Source: Paenibacillus agricola | GTDB taxonomy: Bacteria > Bacillota > Bacilli > Paenibacillales > NBRC-103111 | Length of the DNA stretch: 64,000 nt | Assembly: GCF_011440305.1 (NCBI RefSeq) | Contig: NZ_JAAOIW010000006.1 | Span: 186,001-250,000, forward strand | Direction of reading: 5' to 3' | Shown here: one piece after another, positions 10,001 through 17,670 of the stretch | Position numbering within the stretch: the stretch's first letter is position 1 | How the letters are laid out: the number at the start of each line of letters is the position of its first letter | Position numbers and translations under genes: made by a program | The notes under the pieces: generated by a model | What the model was told of the DNA's origin: nothing | Database searches by the model: none | The model's input: only the letters and a program-made list of their open reading frames with translations

Positions 10001-10220
10001 TGAATCGAAGCTAAAGTCGATTTTAACGGAGCGAAGCTCAGACGGTGTCGGGCTGATGAATATTCATAAGCGGCTGCTGATGCAGTATGGCAAAGGGCTG
10101 CAGATCAACAGTGAATGGCAGCAAGGCACGACGGTCAGCTTTGAAGTGCCCATGCTTCAACCCGCTCGTGAGGCTGTAGTGAGAAAGGAGAGTGCACTGG
10201 ATGAAGGCGATTTTGATTGA
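7074..10220 (+). CDS. Hybrid sensor kinase with two kinase modules (7TM, HisKA, REC, LytS-like)
   Basis: 1048 residues. Order: signal-anchor; extracellular 7TMR-DISM-like jelly-roll domain (about 35-210, GEWEFY, LNG); seven membrane segments (about 222-422); HisKA with SHELRTP (His near 450); HATPase (DTGIGI, TGTGLGLSI); receiver domain (VVDDDP, phosphoacceptor Asp in ITDWMMPE near 752, KPVD); then a second, LytS-type kinase (QIKPHFLYNALN near 845) with its own HATPase (DDGVGMP). It can therefore phosphorylate its internal receiver and probably also the regulator encoded next, which overlaps it by 20 bp. ATG 7074 follows AAGGAG (7061-7066) with 7 nt spacing; an upstream GTG at 6993 lacks a site. 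The signal is unknown; 7TMR-DISM domains often bind carbohydrates. Confidence 0.9.
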   Translation: MKTYWLTLLAGVICVTLLPLYGVFHSVNSLRDNPNAVAGWIDLRDRPLEGNAPIRLSGEWEFYRNQLLTPQDFAAATGPVIAATGGSVPDRAEIVQIPGQWNGYLNDIDSAQAHGTGTYRLRLQLPDLEQAVYGIRTVNIRMAHKLFLNGRELGASGIPGLTAGETVPNNVPYVRFAAVSGDTVEIVVQVANFSYSSGGMIFPILFGDQESILANRTSNVFGYLTTSAGFLILSLYFLLLIPLRRREVSLLYLGAFCLACLVFVLTHGEKMILSALPFISYELVLKVQLFSSTLVYYFLIRYVFCLFPKFHHRVLLLWLKGIVLLFCMAAVFLPASVFSRLEDVCFLFAFISMLWVMYVLVKETQLRSDNSLALIVSIQSIMIMLLINLLHAFGLLEDQVLVPYEMLIFMLAQTLVLSKRFSALFMEVELLSRKLVRLDEMKDEFMANTSHELRTPLHGMINMAQSLVEGAAGGLNEKQARHLSMIVSTGNRLTFLINDILDFNKLKNGQIELQRRQVDLPAVVHSVLEVIVHLANEQDLRIRQQWPERLPLLDADEDRLRQILYNILGNAVKFTEQGTITLSAETSGDEVTISIEDTGIGIAEARLPNLFQAYEGQSAGFDRSYTGTGLGLSITKQLVELSGGRVGVESVLGRGSRFFFTLPAVPHTSVMAGEAERQIAAAAATQPVGVLAEAGDGQPMNKGVVLVVDDDPVNLQVLINLLTLEHYEVVAVKSGTSALDRLNSMPQIDLVITDWMMPEMSGLELCQLIRSRYMLSELPVLMLTARSRPEEIVAGFRAGVNDFLTKPVDAGELRARVRTLIELQSSIRTLVHTEMAFLQAQIKPHFLYNALNTIIAVCYYDADKTIQLLLELSHFLRSSFEVGNLDRLVTLQKELELVHSYLSLEKARFDERLQVEYDITENGFLMVPPLSIQPIVENAVRHGVMQREDGGTILIRVTEQQGVVQVTVSDDGVGMPESKLKSILTERSSDGVGLMNIHKRLLMQYGKGLQINSEWQQGTTVSFEVPMLQPAREAVVRKESALDEGDFD

Positions 10221-11340
10221 TGATGAGAAGCCGGCGCTGCAGCATCTGGAGCGATTGCTGCAGCGTGAGCCAGATATCCAGATCACTGGTAAATTTAATA
10301 CAGCCCGTGACGCATTGCAATACTTGGCTCACGAGAAGGTTGACGTGGTGTTTCTGGATATTGGCATGCCGGAAATTAACGGCTTGGTCGCGGCTGAATA
10401 TATCCAGCAAATCGATAGCCATATCCGAATTGTTTACATTACGGCGTATGCCGAATATGCAGTAGACGCTTTTGAGCTGCACGCGCTTGATTATTTACTA
10501 AAGCCGGTCCATCCTATACGTTTTACCAAAACACTGGAACGTATTCGCCAAAGCCTTGCTTCTCCAGCAATAAGTGCTACCAGAGTCGTAAGCAAGCCTT
10601 TCCCGTCCATCCTCATGTTTATGAGGCTCTCGTTTTCGGATAGCTTGGACCCCGAGCGTAGAATCAAATGGCGTACGCTAAAAAGCAAGGAGCTATTCGC
10701 TTTTTTGTTACACCAGCAAGGAGAATGGGTCGCCAAGGATCTGCTTCTAGAAATGCTATGGCCGCATTTTACGTATGATAAAGCTATGGTTCATATGCAT
10801 ACATCGGTATACCAAATCCGCAAATTGATTAAGGAGTACAGTTTGCCCGCAGTCCTGGAGTTTTCCATGGAAAGCTACCGATTGACTGGTAAGGGTGCCG
10901 CTACGGATGCCGATCAATTTGAGCAAGCACTAGTTAGCTTTAGCGAGGCACGGGAGGTGGACGAAGGCAGCCGGCAGCGTGCCGACCTTGCCTTAAAGCT
11001 ATACAAAGGTCATTATCTGGAAGAAAATGATTACCAGTGGGCTAAGCCTAAGCGTGATCATTTGCTTAGGCTGTATATCGATGCAAGCCTGCGCACCGCT
11101 GAATATGAGCTTAACACCGGACGTGAGCGGCAGGCGGTAGATCGGCTGAAGGAGGCTCTTGAAAAGGATCCGTATTCGGAGGAGCTAGTCCGTCTGCTCA
11201 TGGTAGGGTTTACTAAACTTGGTGATTATAAAACGCTGCATAGCCACTACGCTGCGTTCGTCCAACTGCTTGCAACAGAGCTGGAAGTAGTTCCCCAGCA
11301 GGAAACTCAACAATGCTATGAGCAATTGACTAACCGATGA
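10201..11340 (+). CDS. Response regulator with REC, winged-helix and BTAD domains
   Basis: 379 residues. The N-terminal receiver (about 1-120) has the acidic pair (LIDDEKPA), phosphoacceptor Asp (VFLDIGMPE, near 53), the Thr/Ser switch (YITAY) and the Lys (LLKPVH). A winged-helix DNA-binding segment (about 150-230) and a SARP-type BTAD domain (235-379, helical repeats) follow. AAAGGAG (10184-10190) places the start at ATG 10201, not the GTG at 10192, which would be only 1 nt away. The start lies inside the kinase gene, which marks it as the cognate regulator. REC plus BTAD is a known Firmicute response-regulator layout; its targets cannot be read here. Confidence 0.9.
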   Translation: MKAILIDDEKPALQHLERLLQREPDIQITGKFNTARDALQYLAHEKVDVVFLDIGMPEINGLVAAEYIQQIDSHIRIVYITAYAEYAVDAFELHALDYLLKPVHPIRFTKTLERIRQSLASPAISATRVVSKPFPSILMFMRLSFSDSLDPERRIKWRTLKSKELFAFLLHQQGEWVAKDLLLEMLWPHFTYDKAMVHMHTSVYQIRKLIKEYSLPAVLEFSMESYRLTGKGAATDADQFEQALVSFSEAREVDEGSRQRADLALKLYKGHYLEENDYQWAKPKRDHLLRLYIDASLRTAEYELNTGRERQAVDRLKEALEKDPYSEELVRLLMVGFTKLGDYKTLHSHYAAFVQLLATELEVVPQQETQQCYEQLTNR

Positions 11341-11343
11341 TAT

Positions 11344-11396
11344 AAAAGCCGGCTTCTTACCGTCTGTGTGTTTACGACGGAGAAAGCCGGCTTTTG
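11344..11396. terminator. Bidirectional terminator between convergent genes
   Basis: AAAGCCGGCTT on the left pairs with AAGCCGGCTTTT on the right, and inner CCGTC pairs with GACGG. T/A runs flank both sides, so it can stop the regulator gene and the convergent MFS gene. Confidence 0.85.
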
Positions 11397-11446
11397 CTTA
11401 GATTTAGATCGATCAGCCCTTATGCAAGCGCTGAGCTGAAGAAGGG

Positions 11447-12673
11447 TTAGGCCTTAGCCTCTGCGAGGCCGTGTTCTTCCTCTTTCTGAAGCGATGGCGA
11501 ATGCGACTGTAAGCGTGAAACGGACCGGAAGCGGGAGAGCCCCAGCGAGACTATCGCTGTAATGGCAGCGATGGCAACGCCAACTGCGCCGATCCAGCTG
11601 ATGGCTTGCATGGATGCTTGCTCCACGACGAGCCCGCCGATTCCCGCACCAAAGGCCATCGCAAGCTGTAGCACCGAGCTGTTCAAGCTAAGCATAATGC
11701 CCGAGGCTTCGGGGGCTAGAGAGATTAAATGGTACTGCTGTGTTGGACCGGAGGACCATGCTGAAAACGACCAAAGCATAAGCAACGGGAAAACAATAAT
11801 CGGGGATGCCGCTGTTAGCGACAACAGGATTAGGACAGCGGCGTGCGCGGCCATGCCTCCGATTAGCGTGCGGGGAACGCCCCATCTATCTGTGCTGTAG
11901 CCACCGAACTTGGAGCCTACCAAGCTGGCAATACCAAAAGCGAACAGCCCTGCACTAACCCATTGCTCATTCATCCCTGTAACAGTAAGCAGAAAGGGAG
12001 AAATGTAGGTGTAAACTATGGAATAGCCGGCGATCCAGAAGAAGGTTACCATTAAGGCTACAGCGATTCTGGGCTCCTTGATCAGCATAATCTGCTTACG
12101 CAGGGGCACGGGCGCTTCACCATTTGATTGCGGGATGGTCCAATAAATAAGTAACAAAGCGAATAATCCAAGCCCGCCAATACCGCCAAAAATAATTTTC
12201 CAATCATAGGAAGCAGCTATGACCCGCCCAAGTGGAACGCCGATAATTAGCGCTGTACTAAAGCCCATAACGAGTGTCGCGATGGCGCTGCCCTGTTTAT
12301 CAGGTGGAGCCAGCTTAGAGGCTACGGTCAATGCGGTTACGACAAATACCCCAGTGCTAAGAGCGAGGATAACCCGAGACCCGATTAAAAATTCATAGCC
12401 GGGCAACGCGAAGGTAATCGCGTTGCCGACGACGAATATGCCTAGCGAGTAAAGCAACAGCTTTCTCCGCTCCATGCGCGCGGTAAGAGCCATGAGGAAG
12501 GGGGTGCCAAAAGCATAAGCAAGTGCAAAAACAGTAACAAGCTGGCCAGCGGCGGCTACAGAAACCCCGATATCCGCAGAAACCTTATCCAAAATGCCTG
12601 CAATAATAAACTCCGACGTTCCAACCAGAAAGCTGACAGCGGCCAGCATATAAATTTTCCACGTACTTGACAT
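11447..12673 (-). CDS. MFS exporter, DHA1 (AraJ/YdhP-like) drug family
   Basis: 408 residues and about 12 membrane helices. The N-terminus has the GTSEFI motif at helix 1 (VGTSEFIIAGIL) typical of DHA1 sugar-efflux/chloramphenicol-type exporters, followed by the basic loop 2-3 (ARMERRKLL) and a proline/glycine-rich helix 5 (GVPLGRVIA). It should be a proton-driven exporter; the substrate is unknown. It sits 69 bp downstream of the ArsR gene on the same strand, with a copy of the ArsR-gene dyad in that gap, so it is very likely repressed by that regulator. Confidence 0.88.
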   Translation of the reverse strand: MSSTWKIYMLAAVSFLVGTSEFIIAGILDKVSADIGVSVAAAGQLVTVFALAYAFGTPFLMALTARMERRKLLLYSLGIFVVGNAITFALPGYEFLIGSRVILALSTGVFVVTALTVASKLAPPDKQGSAIATLVMGFSTALIIGVPLGRVIAASYDWKIIFGGIGGLGLFALLLIYWTIPQSNGEAPVPLRKQIMLIKEPRIAVALMVTFFWIAGYSIVYTYISPFLLTVTGMNEQWVSAGLFAFGIASLVGSKFGGYSTDRWGVPRTLIGGMAAHAAVLILLSLTAASPIIVFPLLMLWSFSAWSSGPTQQYHLISLAPEASGIMLSLNSSVLQLAMAFGAGIGGLVVEQASMQAISWIGAVGVAIAAITAIVSLGLSRFRSVSRLQSHSPSLQKEEEHGLAEAKA

Positions 12674-12707
12674 TGTTCTAAATCCTTCTTTCTTAATAAT
12701 ATTTTTA

Positions 12708-12729
12708 TATTTCTAAAAATATAGAAATA
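12708..12729 (-). promoter_or_regulatory. Dyad operator in front of the MFS gene
   Basis: TATTTCTA (12708-12715), a 6 nt spacer, then TAGAAATA (12722-12729). The same arms with the same spacing lie in front of the ArsR gene. ArsR-family dimers bind such AT-rich imperfect 12-2-12-like dyads, so this is the likely operator. Confidence 0.75.
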
Positions 12730-12742
12730 AAAAGCAAAAAAA

Positions 12743-13024
12743 TTACTGGAGCAAATAGGGTGCGTACTTTTGCGCCAGTTCTCGGTTCACGCTGTAGTAG
12801 ATGAACGTTCCATCCTTGCGAAGCTCCAGTAGGCCGCTATCTGTCAATTGCTTGAGATGATGCGATAGCGTCGATCCGGCAACGGACTCCAGCATACTAC
12901 CGATGTCCGAGCAGCACAAGTTTCTTTCCTCAACGAGCAGCAGGGCAATTTTAAGCCGAGTGGGCTCCCCGAGTGCTTTGTATACTTTGACAGCTTGCTT
13001 TACATCTGCGTGTTTTTCAGTCAT
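12743..13024 (-). CDS. ArsR-family transcriptional repressor
   Basis: 93 residues from ATG 13024, which follows GGTGGGAG; a longer frame to 13111 would run through the operator region and is unlikely. The fold is the ArsR winged helix: ALGEPTRLKIALLL, recognition helix STLSHHLKQL, and the wing DGTFIYYSV. The alpha-3 segment reads NLCCSDIG; in metal-sensing ArsR proteins this place is ELCVCDL, so one of the two usual cysteines is a serine and an adjacent cysteine is new. That suggests a thiol or redox sensor, or a different metal, rather than classical As(III) sensing. The effector is an inference only. Genetically paired with the MFS exporter downstream. Confidence 0.88.
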   Translation of the reverse strand: MTEKHADVKQAVKVYKALGEPTRLKIALLLVEERNLCCSDIGSMLESVAGSTLSHHLKQLTDSGLLELRKDGTFIYYSVNRELAQKYAPYLLQ

Positions 13025-13079
13025 GGTTCTCCCACCCTCACAAGTGTGATTGTTGGTTACTTCGTCATTGAATAATTCG

Positions 13080-13103
13080 TTATTTCTACATCTATAGAAA
13101 TAA
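13080..13103 (-). promoter_or_regulatory. Dyad operator in front of the arsR-type gene
   Basis: TTATTTCTA (13080-13088), 6 nt, TAGAAATAA (13095-13103), a nine-base perfect dyad 56 bp upstream of the ArsR start. It is the second copy of the dyad found before the MFS gene and implies autoregulation. Confidence 0.75.
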
Positions 13104-13151
13104 AATATCACATAAGATTAGGTAAGTAAAGAGGAAATTCTTAGCAAAAGG

Positions 13152-13185
13152 GCCATTCACACTATAAGTTCAAGTGTTGAATGGC
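13152..13185 (-). terminator. Terminator of the leftward ggt/cysK group
   Basis: GCCATTCA (13152-13159) pairs with TGAATGGC (13178-13185), with inner ACT/AGT. In the leftward direction CCCTTTTGC follows. It lies 31 bp beyond the stop codon of the gamma-glutamyltransferase gene. Confidence 0.65.
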
Positions 13186-13216
13186 TTCTTTGCGTTATTG
13201 TAATCCTAATTGTGCT

Positions 13217-14827
13217 TTACCAAGCCGCTACAATGCCATCAGCACGGGAGTCCGTTCCCCCGCACAAAACGCCGGTTAACGGATCGCGCCAGATGATCTG
13301 TCCACGCCCGAATGAGGAGGCTTCCAAGGCAATCTGCACGTCATGCCCGATTCGTGCCAAGGCTTGTGCAGCCGCTAAAGGGAAACCGTGCTCAACCAAG
13401 ACGGTTTTATCCCGAGTCCATTGCCATCGGGGTGCGTCAAGCGCCGCCTGCGGATGCAAGCCAAAATCCAGCGTGTTCATGATAGTCTGCAAATGCCCTT
13501 GCGGCTGCATGATGCCGCCCATCACACCAAAGGGACCGATGGCTTGCCCGCCGCGGGTCAAGAAGCCGGGAATGATCGTGTGGTAGGTGCGTTTGCCGGG
13601 CTCCAGCCGATTGGCGTGCTCCGGGTCAAGGGAGAAGTCCATTCCCCTGTTTTGCAAAGCAATGCCTGTTCCAGGCACGACGAGCCCAGAGCCAAATTGC
13701 ATATAATTGCTTTGTATAAAGGAAACCATATTGCCTTCGCCATCGGCTGTGGCCAAGTATACAGTGCCTCCCGCAGCAGGCTTACCTGCCTCAGGCTGTC
13801 GTGCGCGTTCTCCGATCAGGCTTCTGCGAAGCTCGGCATATTCGGGGGAGAGCAGGCTTTGCACATCGACCTTCATCTTGGCTCGATCGGTAATATAGTG
13901 GTGGCCATCTGCAAATGCGAGCTTCATCGCCTCAATCTGTTTGTGGTAGGTATCGGCAGCGTTAATCTGCAAGCCCTCATAGCCGTTCATAATACTGAGG
14001 GCTTGCAGCGCGACTAACCCTTGGCCATTGGGTGGTATTTCCCATATATCATAACCGCGATAGGATGTGCTGATGGGCTGGACCCATTCTGGACGAAATG
14101 CCGATAGGTCCGAAGCGGTTAAATAGCCTCCAGCTTCAGCAATGAATTGGGCAATACGCTCAGCCAGCTCGCCCGAATAGAAGGAAGAGCCTTCGCTTGC
14201 GCCAATGAGCGCAAGCGTACGGGCGTGGTCGGTAGAACGCCAAATTTCTCCGGCTGCTGGCGGCCTTCCTCCAGGAGCAAAGGTATCAAACCATGGCTTG
14301 AAGGCGTCGCCCTTCAGCACCTTTTCATACAGCGCGAAGGATTTGCCCCAGTTATGGGCAACCACCGGGGAGACGGGAAAGCCTTCCTCGGCATACCGAA
14401 TTGCAGGCTTCAAGGTATCGGCGAGCGACAGCCTTCCGAACTTGCTGGACAGCTCGGCCCATGCAGCCGGAGCGCCAGGTATCGTTACGGGCAAAGCCCC
14501 GTAAGAAGGCATGGCCTCATGCCCGGCAGCCCGCACGGCGTCGATCGAGATCGACTTTGGTGCGGGTCCGCTTGCGTTCAACCCGTGCAGCTTGCCCTTG
14601 GTCCACACGAGGGCGAACGCATCGCCCCCGATCCCGTTCGAGCAGGGCTCGACGACGGTTAAGGCTGCTGCGGCTGCGATCGCGGCATCAATGGCGTTAC
14701 CGCCCTGCTTTAGGATGTCCAGCCCGGCCTGTGCGGCCAAGGGCTGGGAAGTCGCGACCATGCCTTTGTGGGCATAGGCGGGCGTGCGATAGGATGGATA
14801 CGGATGGTACAGCGGATCATAGTTCAA
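13217..14827 (-). CDS. ggt: Gamma-glutamyltransferase
   Basis: 536 residues. N-terminal GMVATSQPLA and GGNAIDAAIA, then EPCSNGIGGD, are the large-subunit hallmarks. The autoprocessing/nucleophile Thr is in GGTVYLATADGEGN (near residue 354), with FGSG and GPFGVMGG further on. The family hydrolyses or transfers the gamma-glutamyl group of glutathione-like compounds. I see no signal peptide, so a cytoplasmic form is likely. The start is TTG 14827 behind AAGGAGG. It lies downstream of cysK and the sulfur-type transporter genes, which suggests release of cysteine conjugates or gamma-glutamyl sulfur compounds for sulfur supply. Confidence 0.9.
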   Translation of the reverse strand: MNYDPLYHPYPSYRTPAYAHKGMVATSQPLAAQAGLDILKQGGNAIDAAIAAAAALTVVEPCSNGIGGDAFALVWTKGKLHGLNASGPAPKSISIDAVRAAGHEAMPSYGALPVTIPGAPAAWAELSSKFGRLSLADTLKPAIRYAEEGFPVSPVVAHNWGKSFALYEKVLKGDAFKPWFDTFAPGGRPPAAGEIWRSTDHARTLALIGASEGSSFYSGELAERIAQFIAEAGGYLTASDLSAFRPEWVQPISTSYRGYDIWEIPPNGQGLVALQALSIMNGYEGLQINAADTYHKQIEAMKLAFADGHHYITDRAKMKVDVQSLLSPEYAELRRSLIGERARQPEAGKPAAGGTVYLATADGEGNMVSFIQSNYMQFGSGLVVPGTGIALQNRGMDFSLDPEHANRLEPGKRTYHTIIPGFLTRGGQAIGPFGVMGGIMQPQGHLQTIMNTLDFGLHPQAALDAPRWQWTRDKTVLVEHGFPLAAAQALARIGHDVQIALEASSFGRGQIIWRDPLTGVLCGGTDSRADGIVAAW

Positions 14828-14910
14828 TGCCAGCGCCTCCTTGGATGGCTTACTTGGATGATTTACTTCGGATGGTTCACCTCTTATGCTTTATTACTTA
14901 TGCTTATTTC

Positions 14911-15855
14911 TCATCCCTTATCACTTGCCTTATCGCTGAACAAATCGGAGCTTAAATATCGCTCGCCATTGTCGGGTGCGATACATAATACCCGCTTGCC
15001 CTTGCCAAGGCGGCGCGCTTCCTGCAACGAAGCCCAAACGGCGGCGCCCGAGGACGGTCCTACGAGCAAGCCTTCGAAGTAAGCCAGCTCCTTAGCCGTG
15101 CGAATAGCATCTTCATCGGATACTTGAACAATTTCGTCGTATATCGACTGGTTCAGCACACCGGGAATAAAGCCGGGGCCTGCACCAATCAGCTTATGTG
15201 CTCCGGCATCCCCGCCTGAAAGGACAGGAGAACCCTTCGGCTCGATCACAATAATGCGGATGCCTGGAAGTGCCTGGCGCAAAATCTCGCCAGTCCCCGT
15301 AATCGTTCCACCGGTTCCAGAGGTGGCAACGAATGCATCCAGCTTGCCCTCCATTTGCTCCAGTATTTCCGGCGCGGTGGAGAAGCGGTGGGCTGCCGGG
15401 TTAGCCGGGTTCTCGAACTGCTGCGGCACGAAGCTGCCGGGAATGTGGCGCTGCAGCTCCAACGCTTTGCGTATGGCACCAGGCATTCTGTCTGTAGCCG
15501 AAGTCAGCACGACCTCTGCCCCGTAAGCCTTAAGAATATTAATACGCTCCTTCGTCATATTCGCCGGCATCGTTATGATTAATTGATAGCCCTTGGCTGC
15601 GGCTGCCATTGCCAGGCCGATGCCTGTATTGCCACTTGTGGGCTCAATAATGGTTGCCCCCGGCTTCAAACGCCCGTCTTTTTCAGCTTCGGTGATTAAA
15701 TTGAGGGCTGCCCGGTCTTTGACACTGCCACCTGGATTGAAATATTCCAGCTTTACATAAACCTCGGCGTCCTGTTCGTTGGATAAGCGGTTAAGCCGTA
15801 CAACTGGCGTTTCGCCAATCAGGTCAGTAATGCTGTTTACTCTTTTAGATACCAT
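14911..15855 (-). CDS. cysK: Cysteine synthase (O-acetylserine sulfhydrylase)
   Basis: 314 residues. PLP enzyme making L-cysteine from O-acetylserine and sulfide. The PLP lysine is Lys46 in NPGGSVKDR, the phosphate/substrate loop is EPTSGNTGIG, and the glycine-rich GTGGTITGTG follows. Start ATG 15855 is preceded by AGAGGA. It lies between the aldolase gene (168 bp, containing a strong hairpin) and ggt (83 bp) on the same strand, placing sulfide incorporation together with a putative organosulfur breakdown operon. Whether it is the housekeeping CysK or an accessory copy cannot be told from this window. Confidence 0.93.
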   Translation of the reverse strand: MVSKRVNSITDLIGETPVVRLNRLSNEQDAEVYVKLEYFNPGGSVKDRAALNLITEAEKDGRLKPGATIIEPTSGNTGIGLAMAAAAKGYQLIITMPANMTKERINILKAYGAEVVLTSATDRMPGAIRKALELQRHIPGSFVPQQFENPANPAAHRFSTAPEILEQMEGKLDAFVATSGTGGTITGTGEILRQALPGIRIIVIEPKGSPVLSGGDAGAHKLIGAGPGFIPGVLNQSIYDEIVQVSDEDAIRTAKELAYFEGLLVGPSSGAAVWASLQEARRLGKGKRVLCIAPDNGERYLSSDLFSDKASDKG

Positions 15856-15900
15856 TTGTAGGTCCTCTTCTCTTGTGCAATTTGCCTGGATTTAAGGAAA

Positions 15901-15925
15901 CCGCCCACGGACGGTCCGTGGGCGG
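15901..15925 (-). terminator. Strong hairpin between aldolase and cysK genes
   Basis: CCGCCCACGG (15901-15910) and CCGTGGGCGG (15916-15925) form a perfect 10 bp GC-rich stem with a 5 nt loop. Leftward it is followed by TTTCCTT. It may partly terminate the transporter transcript and give cysK a lower level. Confidence 0.6.
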
Positions 15926-16023
15926 CTGATGCAGCAGTGAATACGCTGACAGTGCCAAGCGCCTTAGCCTGCTTTTCCGTAACATGATACCGCAGCATAC
16001 TCATCGCCGCAGGTGAAGTGCTG

Positions 16024-16776
16024 TCACAGCGACAAGTCGGGCTGTTCCCTAATAATGGATTCATAATACGGCTGGAAATTCAGCCAGCCCATATCGGGCG
16101 AGAAGAGCTGGGAAATTTTTTCTGCACGCTCGGACGGGATATGCTCAGGCGTTCCAACGGCTTCGACCAGCAATTGAGCTTGGCAAGCTCGCTCGAGGGA
16201 GATAAACCAGTAGGCGGCTTCATCTACAGATTTGCCGAAAGTGACAATACCGTGGTTTTTCAGGATCAATGCTTTATTGGTTCCAACGGAATTAGCTAGA
16301 GCTTCCCCTTCACCATGCTTATAGCTGTCAAAAACCTCATGTGCCTTATAAAATACAGAGGATTCCGATGTAATCGGGTCTATTGTCCGATTCAGCGACG
16401 ACCAGGTTTTGCCGTAGATGGAATGCGTGTGGGCAATCGCGTTAATATCCGGTCTTAGCTTCTGGATTGGCAAATGCAGCTGCAAGGCGCCTCCATGCAC
16501 ATAACCATGCCCGTGGACGATTTCGCCTTGATGGTTTTGCAAGACGAGATCGCTTGCTTTAATCAGCTTGAAGCTTAGACCTAGCGGATTGGTCCAATAA
16601 TGGTCGGTTTTGATCGGGTCGCGGACAGAGATATGCCCCATCACCCCTTCATCGTATCCAAATTTAGCAAAAACACGGAAGGCGGCAGCGATCCGCTGCT
16701 TGCGATGCTCTCTTTCGTCCTCTAAATGCTCGTATACGGGGGGTGTAGGTCTCGTCCCTTTGGGGAAAGTGGCCAC
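16024..16776 (-). CDS. Class II aldolase/adducin-family protein
   Basis: 250 residues. Class II aldolase fold with the zinc-ligand pattern of two close histidines (AHTHS) and a later His in KNHGIVTFG, plus GHISVRDP and the HGHGYVHGG segment. Family members cleave or epimerise phosphorylated sugars (fuculose-1-P aldolase, ribulose-5-P epimerase) or dehydrate methylthioribulose-1-P. The start is GTG 16776 behind AGGAGG. It is encoded 30 bp after the second permease in the sulfur-type operon, so it may process the carbon skeleton left after the monooxygenase, but the substrate is unknown. Confidence 0.85.
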   Translation of the reverse strand: MATFPKGTRPTPPVYEHLEDEREHRKQRIAAAFRVFAKFGYDEGVMGHISVRDPIKTDHYWTNPLGLSFKLIKASDLVLQNHQGEIVHGHGYVHGGALQLHLPIQKLRPDINAIAHTHSIYGKTWSSLNRTIDPITSESSVFYKAHEVFDSYKHGEGEALANSVGTNKALILKNHGIVTFGKSVDEAAYWFISLERACQAQLLVEAVGTPEHIPSERAEKISQLFSPDMGWLNFQPYYESIIREQPDLSL

Positions 16777-16806
16777 AGGTAACGCCTCCTGTCATTTTTT
16801 GATTGT

Positions 16807-17655
16807 TTATCCTCGGTAAGTATCCCGCCATCGGGTCGATTTGCGGTCTAATAATTTAACGAAAGAGTCGATCAGCTTGCCGATCACTGCAAAAATAATG
16901 ATCCCCACAAATACGAGATCCGTCCTTGCGCTTTGGGAGGAAAACAGGATCAAATGGCCAACTCCCGAAGCCGCCCCAATCAATTCTGCTACCACAAGGC
17001 TAATCCACGAAATAGCGAGGGATAATCGGACACCCATCAGGATATGGGGAATCGAAGAGGGTAAAATCAGTAAAATAATTTGTTTAAACCGGCTAAATTG
17101 CAGCACCTTGGATACTTCAAACAACTTGTTGTCCACGCTTCGAATCCCAAGAAAGGTATTGATGTATATGGGAAAAAAAGAACCGACAGCAATAATAACG
17201 ACCTTCGAGGTTTCACTGAATCCAAACCAAAGAATAATTAAAGGGGCGATCGCCAAATTCGGGATCATCCTGAACCATTGCACGGAAGGGTCAATAAAAT
17301 CCTCGGATCGACGGGAAAAACCCGTCCATATACCAAGCAGGAAGGCGATAGAGCCACCAACCAAAAATCCGCTTGCGGCTCTGTGAACACTAATACCGAT
17401 GTGCTCTAACAGCTCTCCACTGACCAGCAGTTCCCTGAACCCCAGCAATATTTGCCAAGGTGTGGGGAGGAAGAAGGTGCTGACCAAACCCGTGGAGCCC
17501 AAGGTCTGCCATAGCGCCACAATCAACACAGGCACCACAGCTGTAAGAAAAGTGCCAGCAGCCTTTCTTCTCCAGAATGAAGGTGTCTCGGCTTGTTCTG
17601 CGACTGCGACTGCAGCTACGGAAGGGGATGACGGCAAATTCGATTGTACACTCAT
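16807..17655 (-). CDS. ABC transporter permease, SsuC/TauC type (second copy)
   Basis: 282 residues, with six predicted membrane helices and a cytoplasmic N-terminal tail. The ATPase-contact EAA loop region reads AVGSFFPIYINTFLGIRSVD, typical of sulfonate/taurine/nitrate permeases. It follows the first permease by 15 bp and is clearly related to it but not identical, so the transporter may be a heterodimer. No ATP-binding subunit is encoded anywhere in the operon or the window; the ATPase must come from elsewhere. Confidence 0.9.
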   Translation of the reverse strand: MSVQSNLPSSPSVAAVAVAEQAETPSFWRRKAAGTFLTAVVPVLIVALWQTLGSTGLVSTFFLPTPWQILLGFRELLVSGELLEHIGISVHRAASGFLVGGSIAFLLGIWTGFSRRSEDFIDPSVQWFRMIPNLAIAPLIILWFGFSETSKVVIIAVGSFFPIYINTFLGIRSVDNKLFEVSKVLQFSRFKQIILLILPSSIPHILMGVRLSLAISWISLVVAELIGAASGVGHLILFSSQSARTDLVFVGIIIFAVIGKLIDSFVKLLDRKSTRWRDTYRG

Positions 17656-17670
17656 GTTCTTATCCCCTCC

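Noticed and set aside
15837-16064. 75-codon leftward frame between the aldolase and cysK genes, a possible leader peptide
   Set aside because: It spans the strong hairpin at 15901-15925, overlaps both neighbours, and has no recognisable domain or convincing ribosome site.
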